From Leishmania infantum JPCM5 (Eukaryota; Euglenozoa; Kinetoplastea; Trypanosomatida; Trypanosomatidae): a DNA stretch of 64,000 bases. Positions within the stretch are counted from its first letter, which is position 1, and the number at the start of each line of letters is the position of its first letter. Shown one piece after another: positions 19,462 through 30,539 of the stretch. The position numbers and the translations under genes were made by a program. The notes beneath the pieces are model-generated. The model did no database searches. It saw nothing but the letters and a program-made list of their open reading frames with translations, and was not told the origin of the DNA. The DNA lies in the NCBI RefSeq assembly GCF_000002875.2, contig NC_009408.2, positions 62,001 to 126,000 of the forward strand. Direction: 5' to 3'.

Positions 19462-21671
19462 CAGACGCGAGACAAGGAGAACAAGCGGCCGAGCGGAGGC
19501 GGGCGACAAGGCGCGGTGAGTGGTAGAAGGGGTGCACACATCTGCGTCTAAACTTGGTCGTGCGCGTCATCACACGGCAGCCTTTCACGGACACGGTGCA
19601 CCTGATAGGCGAGAGGCGAACTATTACCCCCCTCCCCCCCCACACACACACGCTCACAGGAGAGGTAGCGAGGAGGAGGTGCCGGACGGATAATGCCAGC
19701 CGTGCATCCCCGCTTCCGCCCCTGTTCTACTTCTGTTCGCTCCTCTCCTCCGTCAACTGAGTAGAGTGGCTTCGGCTGCGCTGTGTGGTTCTTCATTACA
19801 TCAGAAAAGGTGCTGAAGCACCACCGCCCCCCTCTCTGTTATCTCTCCGTCCTGGTGCCGTGCATGCAGGTGCGCGTTCGTGTGCGTGTTTCGGGGCACC
19901 ACGAATATGCCACCCGCCACATTTTTATTTTCCGTTTTTGTGCACACGCAAACCTTGTAAAGGGAGACGTGCGTAACAGAGCCGCCATGTGCTCTCCTAC
20001 TAACCGGCACACCCACCCCCTCCCTGCGGTTGCGAGGCCGACTGTTGCATACACGCAAGCACGCGCACATCATAAAGGCATCTATAGATGCGCCCACTCC
20101 ATCTTGTTTTTGTTTCCTTGTTGTCTGCTGCCCTCTTGTACTGTTGCGCTGCCCTTTCACGCGTGAACCCGTGGGCTGGCATGCGCGCAGCTGTTTTGGA
20201 GGTGGATGGAGGCTGAAGGGCTCTCGCGTGTTACCTTTTCGTTTTCATCCCTCTCTCGCGCGCGCATGCTTGTCAAAGTGGTGGTGTCCTGCTGATGCGG
20301 CGGTGCTTGAAGTTAGCGCAGATACACACACACACACACGCACACGCAGAGAGAGTGTGTGGAAAGGAGAACGTATTCGGGTCTCCATCATTCCCTGCAC
20401 CGTCGTCCTCTGCAACGCCTATAAGCTCGCGCCCGCTTCTGTCGGGCGCCCCACCTTTCCTCCCTTCGCCCAGGCGCTTTTTTTTTTAGAATCGCCGTCT
20501 GCCTGCTCCACTGCAGCGCATTCGCTGTGTCCTTGTCTCCGTTGCTGCGTGTGTGTTTGTTCCGCACTCGGGTCCGTGGACGGCGCCCTTGTCCGCCCCA
20601 TCTCTCGTCTCTCCGTCGTATTTCCTTCGGTGTGCTGCGCCTCGCTCTTGCTTGCCCACTCCTGCTGCTGCCGCTTCTGCTCCCATCACCCCAGGAAGCA
20701 AGCATGGGCACATGTGAGGTAGGTGTGCGCGCGCGTGTTTTGTAAGTACCCTTGTGTCCCCGTCGATTTACTTGTGTGTTGGTGGCAGCCCCGATCTCCC
20801 GTCCACGGAGAGACGAGATGGAAGACGTGGAGCGTAGACAAACAGAGTCTGAAGGACGGGCTACACCCGTCACCAGAGAAAGGGAGTCGGACTGCGGGTC
20901 GTTTGTGCAAGGCTCCCGCCCCGGACGTAACAGGGCGAGCTCGCGAGCCGCTGCGTAGGGGGTGCATGCGTGTGAGTGTGGTGGATGCGGCCGTTTCCTC
21001 TCAGCGGCAGAGCTTCGCACCACGGCGTCATCCCCTCCATCGTCTCCCCGCTCGACAAACTGTTGGAGTATCAACAGCGGACGAAGAGTGCATGCACATT
21101 GTGCTCTCAATTACGGTCTCCCATCTTTCACCTTGCACTCTCTCTCTGCTCCACTTCTCGCCTTGTAATGGCGCGGATCACCTCGCGTCGACGCACACAC
21201 CCGTGCGCGTGCACGACGCTTGCGCATCGGCTTGATTTCACAGGTTTCCTCTATGCTCTCGTCTACGGACGTGATCTCTTTTCCCCTTTACGCCGACCAC
21301 GCAGGCGCCTTACGAACCTCCTCCTTCACCTGAGGCGTGATCGCTCTCATCGCGCCCTCTCTGCGTGCGCGACGTGACGCTTGTGTATCTGTGGCCAAGT
21401 GAGGCCTTCTTCGCGCGTGCCTGTGCCGCCGGCTCTGCGCAGGCGGGGCGCGCGAGGCAGCGAAGTCGGCGCTTGCTGCACCGTACTTATTCATCATCGT
21501 TCTGCTGCGCGTGGCTCTCCTCTGTTCTCTCTATACACCATTATTGGCATCTTCGCACAGAGTCGAACACGCGGCGGCGCCACCATCATCGTTGCACGCA
21601 ATCCGTCCCCCCCCCCCCACACCACCACCACCACCGCCTCACTGCCCCCTTCGTTTTTTTTTGCGTTTGAG
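19462..21671. other. 2.2-kb intergenic spacer
   Basis: No gene is supported. C-runs and (CA)n occur near 19630-19650 and 20320-20345, and several pyrimidine tracts are present. The open frames (for example 20723-21235) read as translated spacer. Confidence 0.6.
21514..21560 (+). promoter_or_regulatory. Predicted spliced-leader acceptor of the listerin gene
   Basis: A C/T-rich tract ends at AG 21559-21560, for a 5' UTR of about 111 nt. A second C/T-rich block at 21606-21663 has its next AG immediately against the ATG, so it could only be used with no UTR of its own. Confidence 0.45.
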
Positions 21672-24600
21672 ATGTCCCGCGGTGTCAAGAGCTCGCAGAG
21701 CAGCGCGGCACGCGCGATGATGTCCTCGATGGGCACCCCGGCCGGCCTTAGCTCCTTCTTGGGCGGCTTTGCTACGGGTCTGGAGAACAGAGCGAACGCG
21801 GAGCGGGAGAGCGACTACGTCGTGAGCCTGAAGCTGCTGACCAAGACCAGCGAGATCACGAAGCAAAAGGCGCTTGACCGGCTGCTCGAGCTCATGAAAT
21901 CGACCTCTGACGAGGTGCTCCTGCGTTTTGCCAGCGCCACCGTTGAGACAATCATCCAGCATGCCCGCCACCCAAAGCCGACGATTCGAGCGTCGAGCTA
22001 TCAGCTGCTGCAAGCGCTGATGAGCAAGAATAAGGAGCTGAAGAAGACGATCGTGCCGGAGCTCAAAGTTCTGTCTGGTGTCTGGGTTATGGGGATGAAC
22101 GACATGGAGACTGCCGTGAGCCAGGCAGCTGCGGCCGCCTTCGATGCCGCTTTTCCTGCGGAAAAGAAAACGCTCATGCTGCAGCAGTTTATGGACGCCA
22201 TTATGGTGAGTCTGCGCACCGCGGTGGAGGAGGTGATGGCCTCGAAGAAACCGCTGCAGGATGACTCGCTGGACCCCAACGCGAACAGGATCTATGCGGC
22301 GCTCAAGTCGATGGGGTACATGGTCAAGCAAGTGAGCGCCGCGCAGACGGCAGTGCTGAAATTTGTCCAGGACCCGCAGCTCTTGGGTGCGCTTCTGCCG
22401 CCGCGAGAGGCGCCCAAGTCGTACCTGCTCGTCAAAACACCGCTCGCTCGCTCCGCGGTGCTGGCGCTCCTGCGCGACGTGGTGTCCTTCTGCCCTGCGA
22501 CCCCCAAGGTACACCAGCTCGTGTCGCAGGCTCTCTTCGGATCAATCCTGGACCCGAACGTAGCGATGGCTTCGCGGACGTGGGAGCTCCTCCTCTTTTG
22601 GTGCCGCAGCAACGTCTCGGATGTGGTGAGTCACATGAAGGGTGGGTTTCTCGATGACGTGGTGAACTGCTTCATGGGGTGCCAACAAGGTGAGCTTGGG
22701 GAGGTGATTTTCCCGTGCCTGTTCCCTCTTTTGACTTCGCTCTCCAAGGACGCGCGGTGCGAGGGCATCCTGGATGAGTTTTGTGCGGCGCTGGTGGAGC
22801 GGCTGAGCGTAATGAGCGAGACGCCAAACGTGAGCGCGCACGACCTGGAGGTGGTGCTGACGGCGCTGATGGAGTGCTGGGAGCTGCACTGCGTGCGCAA
22901 GAAGACGAGCCGCGCGTCTGAGGACAGCGTGGAGCTGCTCACGGTCATTAGCTTCAACGTAGTAAAGCTCATACAGACAGAGGCGAAGGCGACGCGTTAC
23001 CAGGCTGTCATCATAGCTACCATGGCAAAGAGCCTCCTCAAGACCGCCAACCGGTGCGAGGATGTGTTCAGACAGTGCTTGACCGTGATTGGCGCGCAAC
23101 CAGGAGCGGCGTTCCGCGTACTCCCCGACTCCCCCGAGCCGGCCGTGCAACGCAGCTTTTCTCTCTTCCAGGCTCGCCTGCTGGGGCGGCTGTGCGCGAG
23201 CACGTCAACGCCACTGCCACCAGTGCCTGCTGCGACGACGACGTCGCCGACGACGCGGACAGAGGGTGCGAGCACCGCGCACTGCAAGGCGCTGGCCGCG
23301 GATGTGGCGAACAAGTGGCTGCTGCAGCAAGTGGCCGTCAGCCCTGATGAGCACAAGTGGGTTCAACTTGCTGCCTTCTTTGATGAAACACGCGATACCC
23401 AGTTCTTCCCCTCCGACGCGGTGGCGGACGCTGTCTTAGGCATCCTGTGCGCGTATGTGAGGCACACCCATGACGAAGAGACCTCGGCACAGGCGCATAC
23501 ACGTGAAAGCAGGGCGGCACTGGCGACTTTGGTAAAGGCGGGTCTGGAGTGGAAGCACCGCCCCGCTTCCCAGGACTTGATGGAGGCGACGTCGTCCACT
23601 CAGGAGCACACACTGAAGGAAGCTGCGCTGCGGCATTTGATGCAGGATCCGGCGAGGCTGTGTGAGGTACTAACCTGCGCCGTCGCCCAGTGCGACGTTG
23701 CCGGTGTTAGCCAGTGCGTCGCGGTATACGTCGAGCGTGAGCTGAACCTCTCGGAGGAGCAGCGACGCGGCGTGCTGGAGGCTCTATGCACTTCAGTGAA
23801 GGAAACGCTAGCGATGGTTACGGAGAGCGCAGCGGATTCGGACGCAGGGTCGGCAACCACCAGCGACTCGGCGTCCAGCTACAGCTCCTCCAAGACTTCG
23901 CCGACGTCGTCTGCGTCGTCGTCGGCATCATCGTCATCGACAAGCGACAGCGGCCTCGACAGCGACACGGCGGATGCTGATACATCCGCCGCAGGTGGTG
24001 GCGACACAACCAACCTCGCCCCGGAAGCGAGAGAGCGGATGAAAAAATGGGGACAACTCTTGCGCAGCGGCGGGGCCTTTGCCGGGCTTTTGCATCTGGA
24101 CGCCGCGTACGTTGTGGGCCACCTGCTGAAACCTCTCTCCTACATCAGTGCCGCTGTGGCGACGCGCGTGTTTGTGGAGCAATACATCTCGGTCAAGGCA
24201 ATGCGAATCGCGCTGCAAAGGCAGCAGTATCACATCGAGGGCAGTGGCAGCAGCGGCAGCGAGGGCAACGATGATTTGGTGGCGTACGCGATGGAGCGGA
24301 AGGTGCACTGGTCGAGCATCGCCGATTGCAATGCCGTCACGGCGGAGGTGGAGGAGCTGCTGGACAGCTACTCCGTCCGCCCCGAGGACCGCGACGCCGT
24401 GGCCATGGATCTTCTCCACTCCGTCTTCAGCAACGACGACGATCTGCCGCTCTCCTTCTTCGCTGTCTATCGGCTCCCCCAGCTCGCGCCGTACGCTTCC
24501 ACGGCGTGCCTGCAGTCGTTCGCGACGTCGGAGTCGGTGTGGCAGCAGGCAGCGGTGGAGGTGCAGGCGGCCGCGCTGGCCAGCAACGAGTCGGCCCTCT

Positions 24601-27056
24601 CGCTCTATGATGGCTATCTCTCTCTCGACCTTCTGCGTCCCACCTTCACGACCACCGTACGCACAGCTCAGCTAGTCCGCCTGACGGACAGCGTCGATGG
24701 GGCGGCCGCAGCGGTGGCGATGGCCAACGTAGACCCCAAAGCGGTTGCCCGTGTCTTCTGCCAGCTGCTGCGCGTGGCGGCATCGAAAGAGGTGCTGGCG
24801 GACGGTGTGTGCCGCACGCTCTTTGGGAGCGTCTTCCCGGCCATGCTGGCATGCTTTGACGTGGCCGAGGTGGCGGTCGAGGTGGCGGCTATCGTGACCT
24901 CGACAGAGGGGCCTATGGCGGCGGCTGGGGTGCCGTACCTACTGCCAACGTTGGCGGCCGTGCTGCGCGATGTCGCGCCGGCGGAGGACACGGTGTTCCT
25001 GCGCCGTGCCATCCGTCTGGTGAGCGCCGTCTCGAGCACGGCGGTGACAGCCCTCTTCCATGCCGAGGGCGCCAAGGGCGTTTCACCGGTTCTAGCAGCG
25101 GCCTACACCACCTTCTTCTCAGTGCTGGATGAGGTTGCCGATATGCTGCGCTTCAACATCGCGGCACAGCTTCCGGCGGAGCAGGAGCGGCTGCTGCTGG
25201 AGGCGAGCTGTCAGCTGCCGATGTGGGACTTGACAACGGCGAAGCTCACTCTCGTGGTCCTGCGGCACCTCGCCTCTCTGCCCGCGGTGGCCGACAGCAC
25301 TGTGAAGGGTCTCATAGCGTACGCATCGAAGCAAACACCGCTGTCTGGGCTGGAGCTGCTGGCCGAGCTGTCGTGCACCCACATTCCTACCCCTGATGTG
25401 TACAGCGAGCTCATCCGCGTCATAATTGACGCCCTCTGCCGCTGCCACCGTCTGCGCCACTTGCCACCCAACGGCCGCCTGCAGAAAGAGTCGGGTGGCT
25501 CGCTGATGGGCAGCGCACCAGCTGCCCTGACAACCCTGCGCCGAGTGGTCATGGCGGCGGTGCTGGCCAGGCGCGGCGTCGTGCTCCATAGCCGCATGGA
25601 CAGCGTCCTGCGCAGCACGGTAAACCTCGTCGTGTTCGATGCCGTCTGCGAGGCAGTGTCGCAGCTGCGGTCGACGAAGGAGGGCGAGGTGGCCCCTCTC
25701 GCCAAGCTTATCGCGTTCACGTCACGCTTCATGGGCGACTTGCTCACCAGCGACGTCATGACCCTGCGAGGGTCGGAGACGAGCGTGGAAAAGATTGCCT
25801 CGGTGCTGTGCTTCGCCTACGCCTGGCTGTTCGCGACGAGCATTGCGAAGCTGGAGCAGCTCGGTGTATCGACAGTCGCGGGTGTCATTCGCAGCGTGTG
25901 CCTCCTGGCGAACCTGACGCTCATGCGCGCCACGGTCCCGCTTGCCGTGCCGATGCAGTTCATCATGCAGCGTTTCTCGCTGAAGCCGCTGCGCGAGGAA
26001 TACTCAACAGCGCAGCCGGCGAAGGTGGCACAGTTCCGCCAACAGAACTTGGTGCTGACCAAGACGCAAAAGCAGAAGATGCTGCTCTTCCCGTACTTGC
26101 TGTCGTGGTGCGTCTACCTCACCAGCGTCCCACCGCCACCAACAGAGGAGGCGCAGGGCACTGGCAGCAACGTCGCGCGTGACAAGGATTGGCAGCGACA
26201 GGTGTACACCCTTCTCGATCTCTTGTTTGCTCTCATGCTGACTCCGATGGAGCGGGCCTCGACCAGGCTGGATTCGACGTTCATTGGTGCCTCACTGAAC
26301 GCCGGTACCGCAGGCGACAGCAGCGCCACCGGGCCACTCGGCTTCGAGCTGGTTGCACTCACGCGCGTCGACGCGCCGGATCAGATGGCGCAGCTGGCTC
26401 GTGGTGCCTTCGCCGTCTTCACGCAGTTACTGCACGGCAACACCTTGTCGCTGACGAAGAGTTGGCTGGAGACGGTGGAGCGTAAAGGCCGCTCACTCTT
26501 CTACAGCTCCGTCGACCAGCACATCACCGGTATCCTCATTCAGGAGAGCTTCTTGTCGGTGCTGAGGCGCAGCCCTGACGGCAGCAGCAGCTTCAGCGTT
26601 GGAGACAGCTGCAGTGTGGAAGTGAACGTGGCTCAGCAGCTCATTGACCTGAGCTACGAAATGGAAGACGCGAAGGTCGCCGTGCGCATCACCTTCCCGC
26701 CGGCATTCCCTCTGCACCCGCCCGTGGTCGAGCACGAGACGGGTCGTGAGTGTGGCGTTTCCATGAAGAAGTGGCGCTCGTGGATGCTGAAGATGTCCGT
26801 CATCCTCTTCGGTGGCTCAGCGAACGTGTGGGAGTGCATTGACCTCTTCCACCAGAACCTTGATGCGCACTTCCGCGGTATCGAGCCATGCCCCATCTGC
26901 TTCGCCGTCGTGAGCCCCGTGAACCACAAGCTGCCAGACGTGCGCTGCTCCGTGTGCCACAACTCCGCCTTCCACTCGAACTGCCTGTACACATGGTGGG
27001 CCACAGGCTCCAACAACGTCTGCCCGCTGTGTCGCTCGCCATGGATCGCGGAGTAG
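21672..27056 (+). CDS. LTN1: E3 ubiquitin ligase listerin (ribosome-associated quality control)
   Basis: 1794 residues from the ATG at 21672. The order of parts matches listerin: an N-terminal conserved block (AGLSSFLGGF, SEITKQKALDRLLELM), a long HEAT/ARM-like helical array, and a C-terminal RING at about 1740-1787 whose Cys/His spacing begins CPIC and ends CPLCRSPW, next to the stop. The family usually has 1500-1800 residues. Listerin binds 60S subunits carrying stalled nascent chains and ubiquitinates them. A low-complexity Ser/Thr/Asp stretch at about 720-780 (nt 23830-23990) probably loops out of the helical array. The RING ligands are all visible, so activity is expected. Identification is strong because of the paired N- and C-terminal signatures. 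Confidence 0.93.
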   Translation: MSRGVKSSQSSAARAMMSSMGTPAGLSSFLGGFATGLENRANAERESDYVVSLKLLTKTSEITKQKALDRLLELMKSTSDEVLLRFASATVETIIQHARHPKPTIRASSYQLLQALMSKNKELKKTIVPELKVLSGVWVMGMNDMETAVSQAAAAAFDAAFPAEKKTLMLQQFMDAIMVSLRTAVEEVMASKKPLQDDSLDPNANRIYAALKSMGYMVKQVSAAQTAVLKFVQDPQLLGALLPPREAPKSYLLVKTPLARSAVLALLRDVVSFCPATPKVHQLVSQALFGSILDPNVAMASRTWELLLFWCRSNVSDVVSHMKGGFLDDVVNCFMGCQQGELGEVIFPCLFPLLTSLSKDARCEGILDEFCAALVERLSVMSETPNVSAHDLEVVLTALMECWELHCVRKKTSRASEDSVELLTVISFNVVKLIQTEAKATRYQAVIIATMAKSLLKTANRCEDVFRQCLTVIGAQPGAAFRVLPDSPEPAVQRSFSLFQARLLGRLCASTSTPLPPVPAATTTSPTTRTEGASTAHCKALAADVANKWLLQQVAVSPDEHKWVQLAAFFDETRDTQFFPSDAVADAVLGILCAYVRHTHDEETSAQAHTRESRAALATLVKAGLEWKHRPASQDLMEATSSTQEHTLKEAALRHLMQDPARLCEVLTCAVAQCDVAGVSQCVAVYVERELNLSEEQRRGVLEALCTSVKETLAMVTESAADSDAGSATTSDSASSYSSSKTSPTSSASSSASSSSTSDSGLDSDTADADTSAAGGGDTTNLAPEARERMKKWGQLLRSGGAFAGLLHLDAAYVVGHLLKPLSYISAAVATRVFVEQYISVKAMRIALQRQQYHIEGSGSSGSEGNDDLVAYAMERKVHWSSIADCNAVTAEVEELLDSYSVRPEDRDAVAMDLLHSVFSNDDDLPLSFFAVYRLPQLAPYASTACLQSFATSESVWQQAAVEVQAAALASNESALSLYDGYLSLDLLRPTFTTTVRTAQLVRLTDSVDGAAAAVAMANVDPKAVARVFCQLLRVAASKEVLADGVCRTLFGSVFPAMLACFDVAEVAVEVAAIVTSTEGPMAAAGVPYLLPTLAAVLRDVAPAEDTVFLRRAIRLVSAVSSTAVTALFHAEGAKGVSPVLAAAYTTFFSVLDEVADMLRFNIAAQLPAEQERLLLEASCQLPMWDLTTAKLTLVVLRHLASLPAVADSTVKGLIAYASKQTPLSGLELLAELSCTHIPTPDVYSELIRVIIDALCRCHRLRHLPPNGRLQKESGGSLMGSAPAALTTLRRVVMAAVLARRGVVLHSRMDSVLRSTVNLVVFDAVCEAVSQLRSTKEGEVAPLAKLIAFTSRFMGDLLTSDVMTLRGSETSVEKIASVLCFAYAWLFATSIAKLEQLGVSTVAGVIRSVCLLANLTLMRATVPLAVPMQFIMQRFSLKPLREEYSTAQPAKVAQFRQQNLVLTKTQKQKMLLFPYLLSWCVYLTSVPPPPTEEAQGTGSNVARDKDWQRQVYTLLDLLFALMLTPMERASTRLDSTFIGASLNAGTAGDSSATGPLGFELVALTRVDAPDQMAQLARGAFAVFTQLLHGNTLSLTKSWLETVERKGRSLFYSSVDQHITGILIQESFLSVLRRSPDGSSSFSVGDSCSVEVNVAQQLIDLSYEMEDAKVAVRITFPPAFPLHPPVVEHETGRECGVSMKKWRSWMLKMSVILFGGSANVWECIDLFHQNLDAHFRGIEPCPICFAVVSPVNHKLPDVRCSVCHNSAFHSNCLYTWWATGSNNVCPLCRSPWIAE

Positions 27057-28039
27057 GCTACCATTCTCCCCCCGTCCGAAGCGGACGGCGAGGGGGGACC
27101 GCAAGAGACAGAAAAGTCCATGTTGTGCCTGTGATTGTGCACATAAACGAGGCCGAAAACACTGATGAAGTGCGGGACGGCATCTGCGTGCCTGTCGTGG
27201 TCAACACGCAGCCGCACGTAGTGCTCTACCTCCGCGCACGTCCTGGGATCACTAGTTCAACCCCCCCTCGCACACACACCCCATCCTCTGCGCGCCGCAG
27301 TGCTGCGGCTAGAGCGGAAGCTCACCCCGCGCTGCCCTTCTTTTCGTAAACCAGTATGACGCTAACCAAACATGTAGCGATGAAGCCCTTGACGCGGTGC
27401 GCTGCGCTATATTCCCCGGTGCTTCGAGCTCTTCAGATTCATGGGAGGGTGCGTCGGGCGAGGCGGGCCGGGTGCAACGAAGACCCGTATGGCATTACAC
27501 AGCATGAGCGAGTGGGCCTGGGCGCTACCCACAGCAGCATCAGTGCATCCATCCCCCTCCGATATCGATGACCTCTCCCTCGTTGACTGCCTTCGCGCGC
27601 GTCAGCAGAAGCAGCTGTGTGTAGAGATTGGTGATGAGAGAGCAACACGCTTTTTGTTGGCCAGTGTCTCTATGCAGGCTCGCACCTGTGCGCGCCTTCT
27701 TACGTCACAGAGCGGGTTCAGCCGCGAGTGGGTTTACATGCTTCCTTCTCGCAGCTCTTCCTCCGACGCGTCACCCATTGTGTCTCTCGTCCGCCTCCGC
27801 TCTCTTCCTCTCTGTCCGGCGGCGCCATCCATTCGGCTGGCTCGCAGCTGTGCACCATTTCTTGTTGTTCACTGCTTTGTTTTTTTTTTTCGTGTGTGCG
27901 TGTATTTGTGTGCAGCAAACAAACACAGAGACACACGCGCAGATCCCACAACCGCACCATCGCATCCGTGTGCGCTGCGCGCTGGCCGTTTCACCATCTC
28001 CCCTCACACCATCATCATCCGCATACCCCTCATTAGCCG
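27057..28039. other. Intergenic spacer
   Basis: No gene is supported. The 200-codon frame at 27441-28043 crosses the polyT tract and predicted splice site of the next gene and overlaps its ATG, so I treat it as spurious. Confidence 0.65.
27858..27915 (+). promoter_or_regulatory. Predicted spliced-leader acceptor of the 319-residue hypothetical gene
   Basis: A run of about twelve T is followed by GT-rich sequence and TGCAG ending at 27915, for a 5' UTR of about 124 nt. Confidence 0.55.
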
Positions 28040-28999
28040 ATGAAGCCGTACGTGTGGCCAACCTCAGACGAGGCGCCGCCACCCTCTGGGCGCCGTACTT
28101 TTCCGTGCCAGTTCAAAGTGAATCACGGTACGCTCAACCTCTTCTCCCCCGCCGCGCCAGAGCCACAGCAGTGCAGCACCAGGGCTGTGGCAGGGCCGTT
28201 CTCCATCACAGGGCAGCGAGGTATTCTGCACCAGCGCAACCACAACAGGGAGTCTACGGCAACCCGCGAGTTCCCCGTGAATGGGCTGCGACGCGTATCG
28301 GCACCGCAGCGAAGCGAGACGCCGCACGGCATACGCCATATACGCGGCGCGGCGGGGGCCCAGCAGCATGTGCAGGTTGTCAACATCACGGACGCCTACA
28401 AGGACCCGATGCAGATGGGCCCAAGGCGCACCGGCGTCAAGTGCTTGCCGCAGAAGAGCGAATCTAACGACGTCAGCGCGGCGTTGGCCTTTGCGGGGTC
28501 GCGCCAGCAGCTTAGTGCACGTGTCCTCGCCGCACCGGTAGGGAAGCCGTCGCGGCCCTCCCTGTACACGATTGATTACTCAGACCAGGAACGCTTCGCG
28601 CAGGCGGTGCGCGATCACGCGCAGAAACGCGCACGTGGCGTGGCGGAGTTTTACGTGCAGCTCGTGCGCGACACCGTCGGTGGTGTGACAAGTAGCACGC
28701 CTAAGCCGGCCATTGTGCCGTGGTCTCTCGACCAGGAGCCGACGCGGCGGGTGCTGACGCTGGAGCGGTGCCGAGATCAACTCGTGGCGCTAACCTCAAT
28801 GCCCATCTCGCTGAGCGACCTCGCTCAACTTCTGTGGGGCTCCAGCGATGGCGAGGCGGCGAACTCGGATGGCCTCACGAGCGATTTTGACAAGGATGCG
28901 TCGCTCCCGCTGAGCTGCCGCCCCGTGCCCTTTCGCGACTTCGCAGCCGCCTTTGGCCAAAACTCCAGCGACGTGAGACTCGCCCGCATGAAGGTGTGA
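28040..28999 (+). CDS. Hypothetical protein, 319 residues
   Basis: The ATG at 28040 is followed by a frame with GC-rich third positions to a TGA at 28997-28999. The sequence is basic and proline/serine/glutamine-rich in the first 190 residues. A more ordered helical segment (about 195-215, rich in Arg, Lys and Ala) and a segment near 240-265 (LTLERCRDQLVALTSMPISL) follow. No signal peptide, membrane span or recognised domain is visible. The position between listerin and fumarate hydratase gives no functional clue. I do not recognise it. It is accepted as a gene on its codon use, clear splice signal and lack of low-complexity repeats. Confidence 0.75.
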   Translation: MKPYVWPTSDEAPPPSGRRTFPCQFKVNHGTLNLFSPAAPEPQQCSTRAVAGPFSITGQRGILHQRNHNRESTATREFPVNGLRRVSAPQRSETPHGIRHIRGAAGAQQHVQVVNITDAYKDPMQMGPRRTGVKCLPQKSESNDVSAALAFAGSRQQLSARVLAAPVGKPSRPSLYTIDYSDQERFAQAVRDHAQKRARGVAEFYVQLVRDTVGGVTSSTPKPAIVPWSLDQEPTRRVLTLERCRDQLVALTSMPISLSDLAQLLWGSSDGEAANSDGLTSDFDKDASLPLSCRPVPFRDFAAAFGQNSSDVRLARMKV

Positions 29000-29735
29000 T
29001 GGCAGCGCTTCACAGTCAGTTGGGGCGACAGTGGTTTACGTGCTGAGGGTGTCGGCGCGTGGGCAGCTACCAGCGTGGAAGGGTTCCTACAAAAGACAAC
29101 GAGTCCCTGTCCCGCACACATGGACACGCAGACACAGACGCATAGACGCAGACAGGTGCAGGCAGCAGTGGCGATGCTGCGTCTCTCTCGATCATAGACT
29201 CCATAGATGCCCTGCCGCTGCCTCTGCCTCTGCCAGTCCTCCGCATTGAAAGCGGCAGTCGAGGGCGTCTGTGTGTTTGGCGACGTGGTGATCTCTGTAG
29301 GAACTGAGCAGGAGATGGGGAGTCCAATAATCGGGACGTCACTGTTCTTCCAGCCCCCACCACAACTGTGCTCAGATTAGCCCACTCTTCGCTCTCCGAC
29401 GTTCGCGAGTCGTTGCTGCTCTTGTCCTCTTCTGAGTCGCTTACTGCGTTGCCTACATTGGGGGGGAGGCAATTTGCCCACGCCAGAGATGCTTGCCTGT
29501 GTGCACTCACTCGCGCGCGCGCTCGCCCTCTTTGCGAATCTCTCTGAAAAGGCCAGCGGGTAGCATCAGTGCCGCTGCGCTATAGACCGGCGTATGACTG
29601 AGCCGCACATCAGAGGATAATAGACGTGAGGCCCCTCATCTCAGACATCATGAGCGTCGCTCGACACGTTTGAGGGGTGCACGTGGAGTGGCCGTGATCC
29701 TCTCTTTGCGGATTTGCCAACTCTTCTACTGAACT

Positions 29736-30230
29736 GATGACAAGAGGGACACATCTCAGTGCGTGGCATTCTCGGAGTCCAGCACACACCACTTTGTGGG
29801 GAGGGGGGACGCCTAGCGGCTCCTCAACCTCTGTCTCTGCCAATGCCGAGCCACCTCTGGTCGTGAAAAGGTCCAGCGCCTACGGGGCAGGGGGAGGTGA
29901 GTGCGATGCTGTATCGCTGCTGATGCGCGCGGTCAGGTCCTGTAGAGGGGGGAGGGGGCGGTGCTGCGTCGGAGCGTCCTGCTACAGCGCACACGCTGGT
30001 GCCATCTGTGTGTTGGGCAGTGTGTGTGCGTGACTCGAGTGTATCTCGCCTGGACCTCACCGCCCATTGGTGGGGAGGCCGAGTGTCATCCCGAGGAACA
30101 TAGCAGGCGGCCGCCTGCGGACCGGGTATGGGGGTGGGTAGGCCTTGAGACAGGGGCCGTGCGGCGTTTGGCCTCGTGTTGTACGGCAGGGCGGCGATAG
30201 CACACGTCGAAGCGGAGAAAAGGTAAATTC
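29736..30230 (+). mobile_element. SIDER2-type degenerate retroposon
   Basis: A roughly 280-nt core (29880-30161) is nearly identical to 57966-58247, with about ten substitutions seen by eye. The preceding 100-150 nt, containing CTCAGTGCGTGGCATTCTC and TGTGGGGAGG, weakly match the left part of the second copy and the start of the 52.1-kb element. SIDER elements are non-coding, truncated relatives of ingi/L1Tc that sit in Leishmania 3' UTRs and can lower transcript stability or translation. Here it would lie in the 3' UTR of the 319-residue gene. Boundaries are approximate. Confidence 0.75.
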
Positions 30231-30520
30231 TGTTCGGCTCTCTTCTTGCCCACAAGGCGCCTCTCTGTCTCTATCTGGCCCCCCTCCCCGCTTGCACACC
30301 TACTAGACGTGCATCGTCCTCTGTGCCTCTTAACAGGTGTGCCTCCGCATCATCTTTAGCTCAAAAACTCCAGGAGAGCGAGCGCACGTACTCGCTGTCC
30401 TCTTTTTTTTTTATCGCTGACTGCCTGGCAAGTCAGTGCGGCATCCGGCAACCTCGTCATGATCACCATCTTGGCCTGTGACCACTGTCGCTAGTGGCAC
30501 CGGGTATGGCGTCGAACATG

Positions 30521-30539
30521 CACACACACACACACACAC
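30521..30539. repeat. (CA)n microsatellite
   Basis: Perfect CA repeats downstream of the SIDER-like element. Confidence 0.8.

Noticed and set aside
27243..27262. tRNA B-box-like sequence (TAGTTCAACCCCC)
   Set aside because: No acceptor stem, A-box or cloverleaf could be formed around it.
27441..28043. 200-codon + frame overlapping the start of the 319-residue gene
   Set aside because: Runs through the polyT/AG splice signal and overlaps the next ATG in a different frame.
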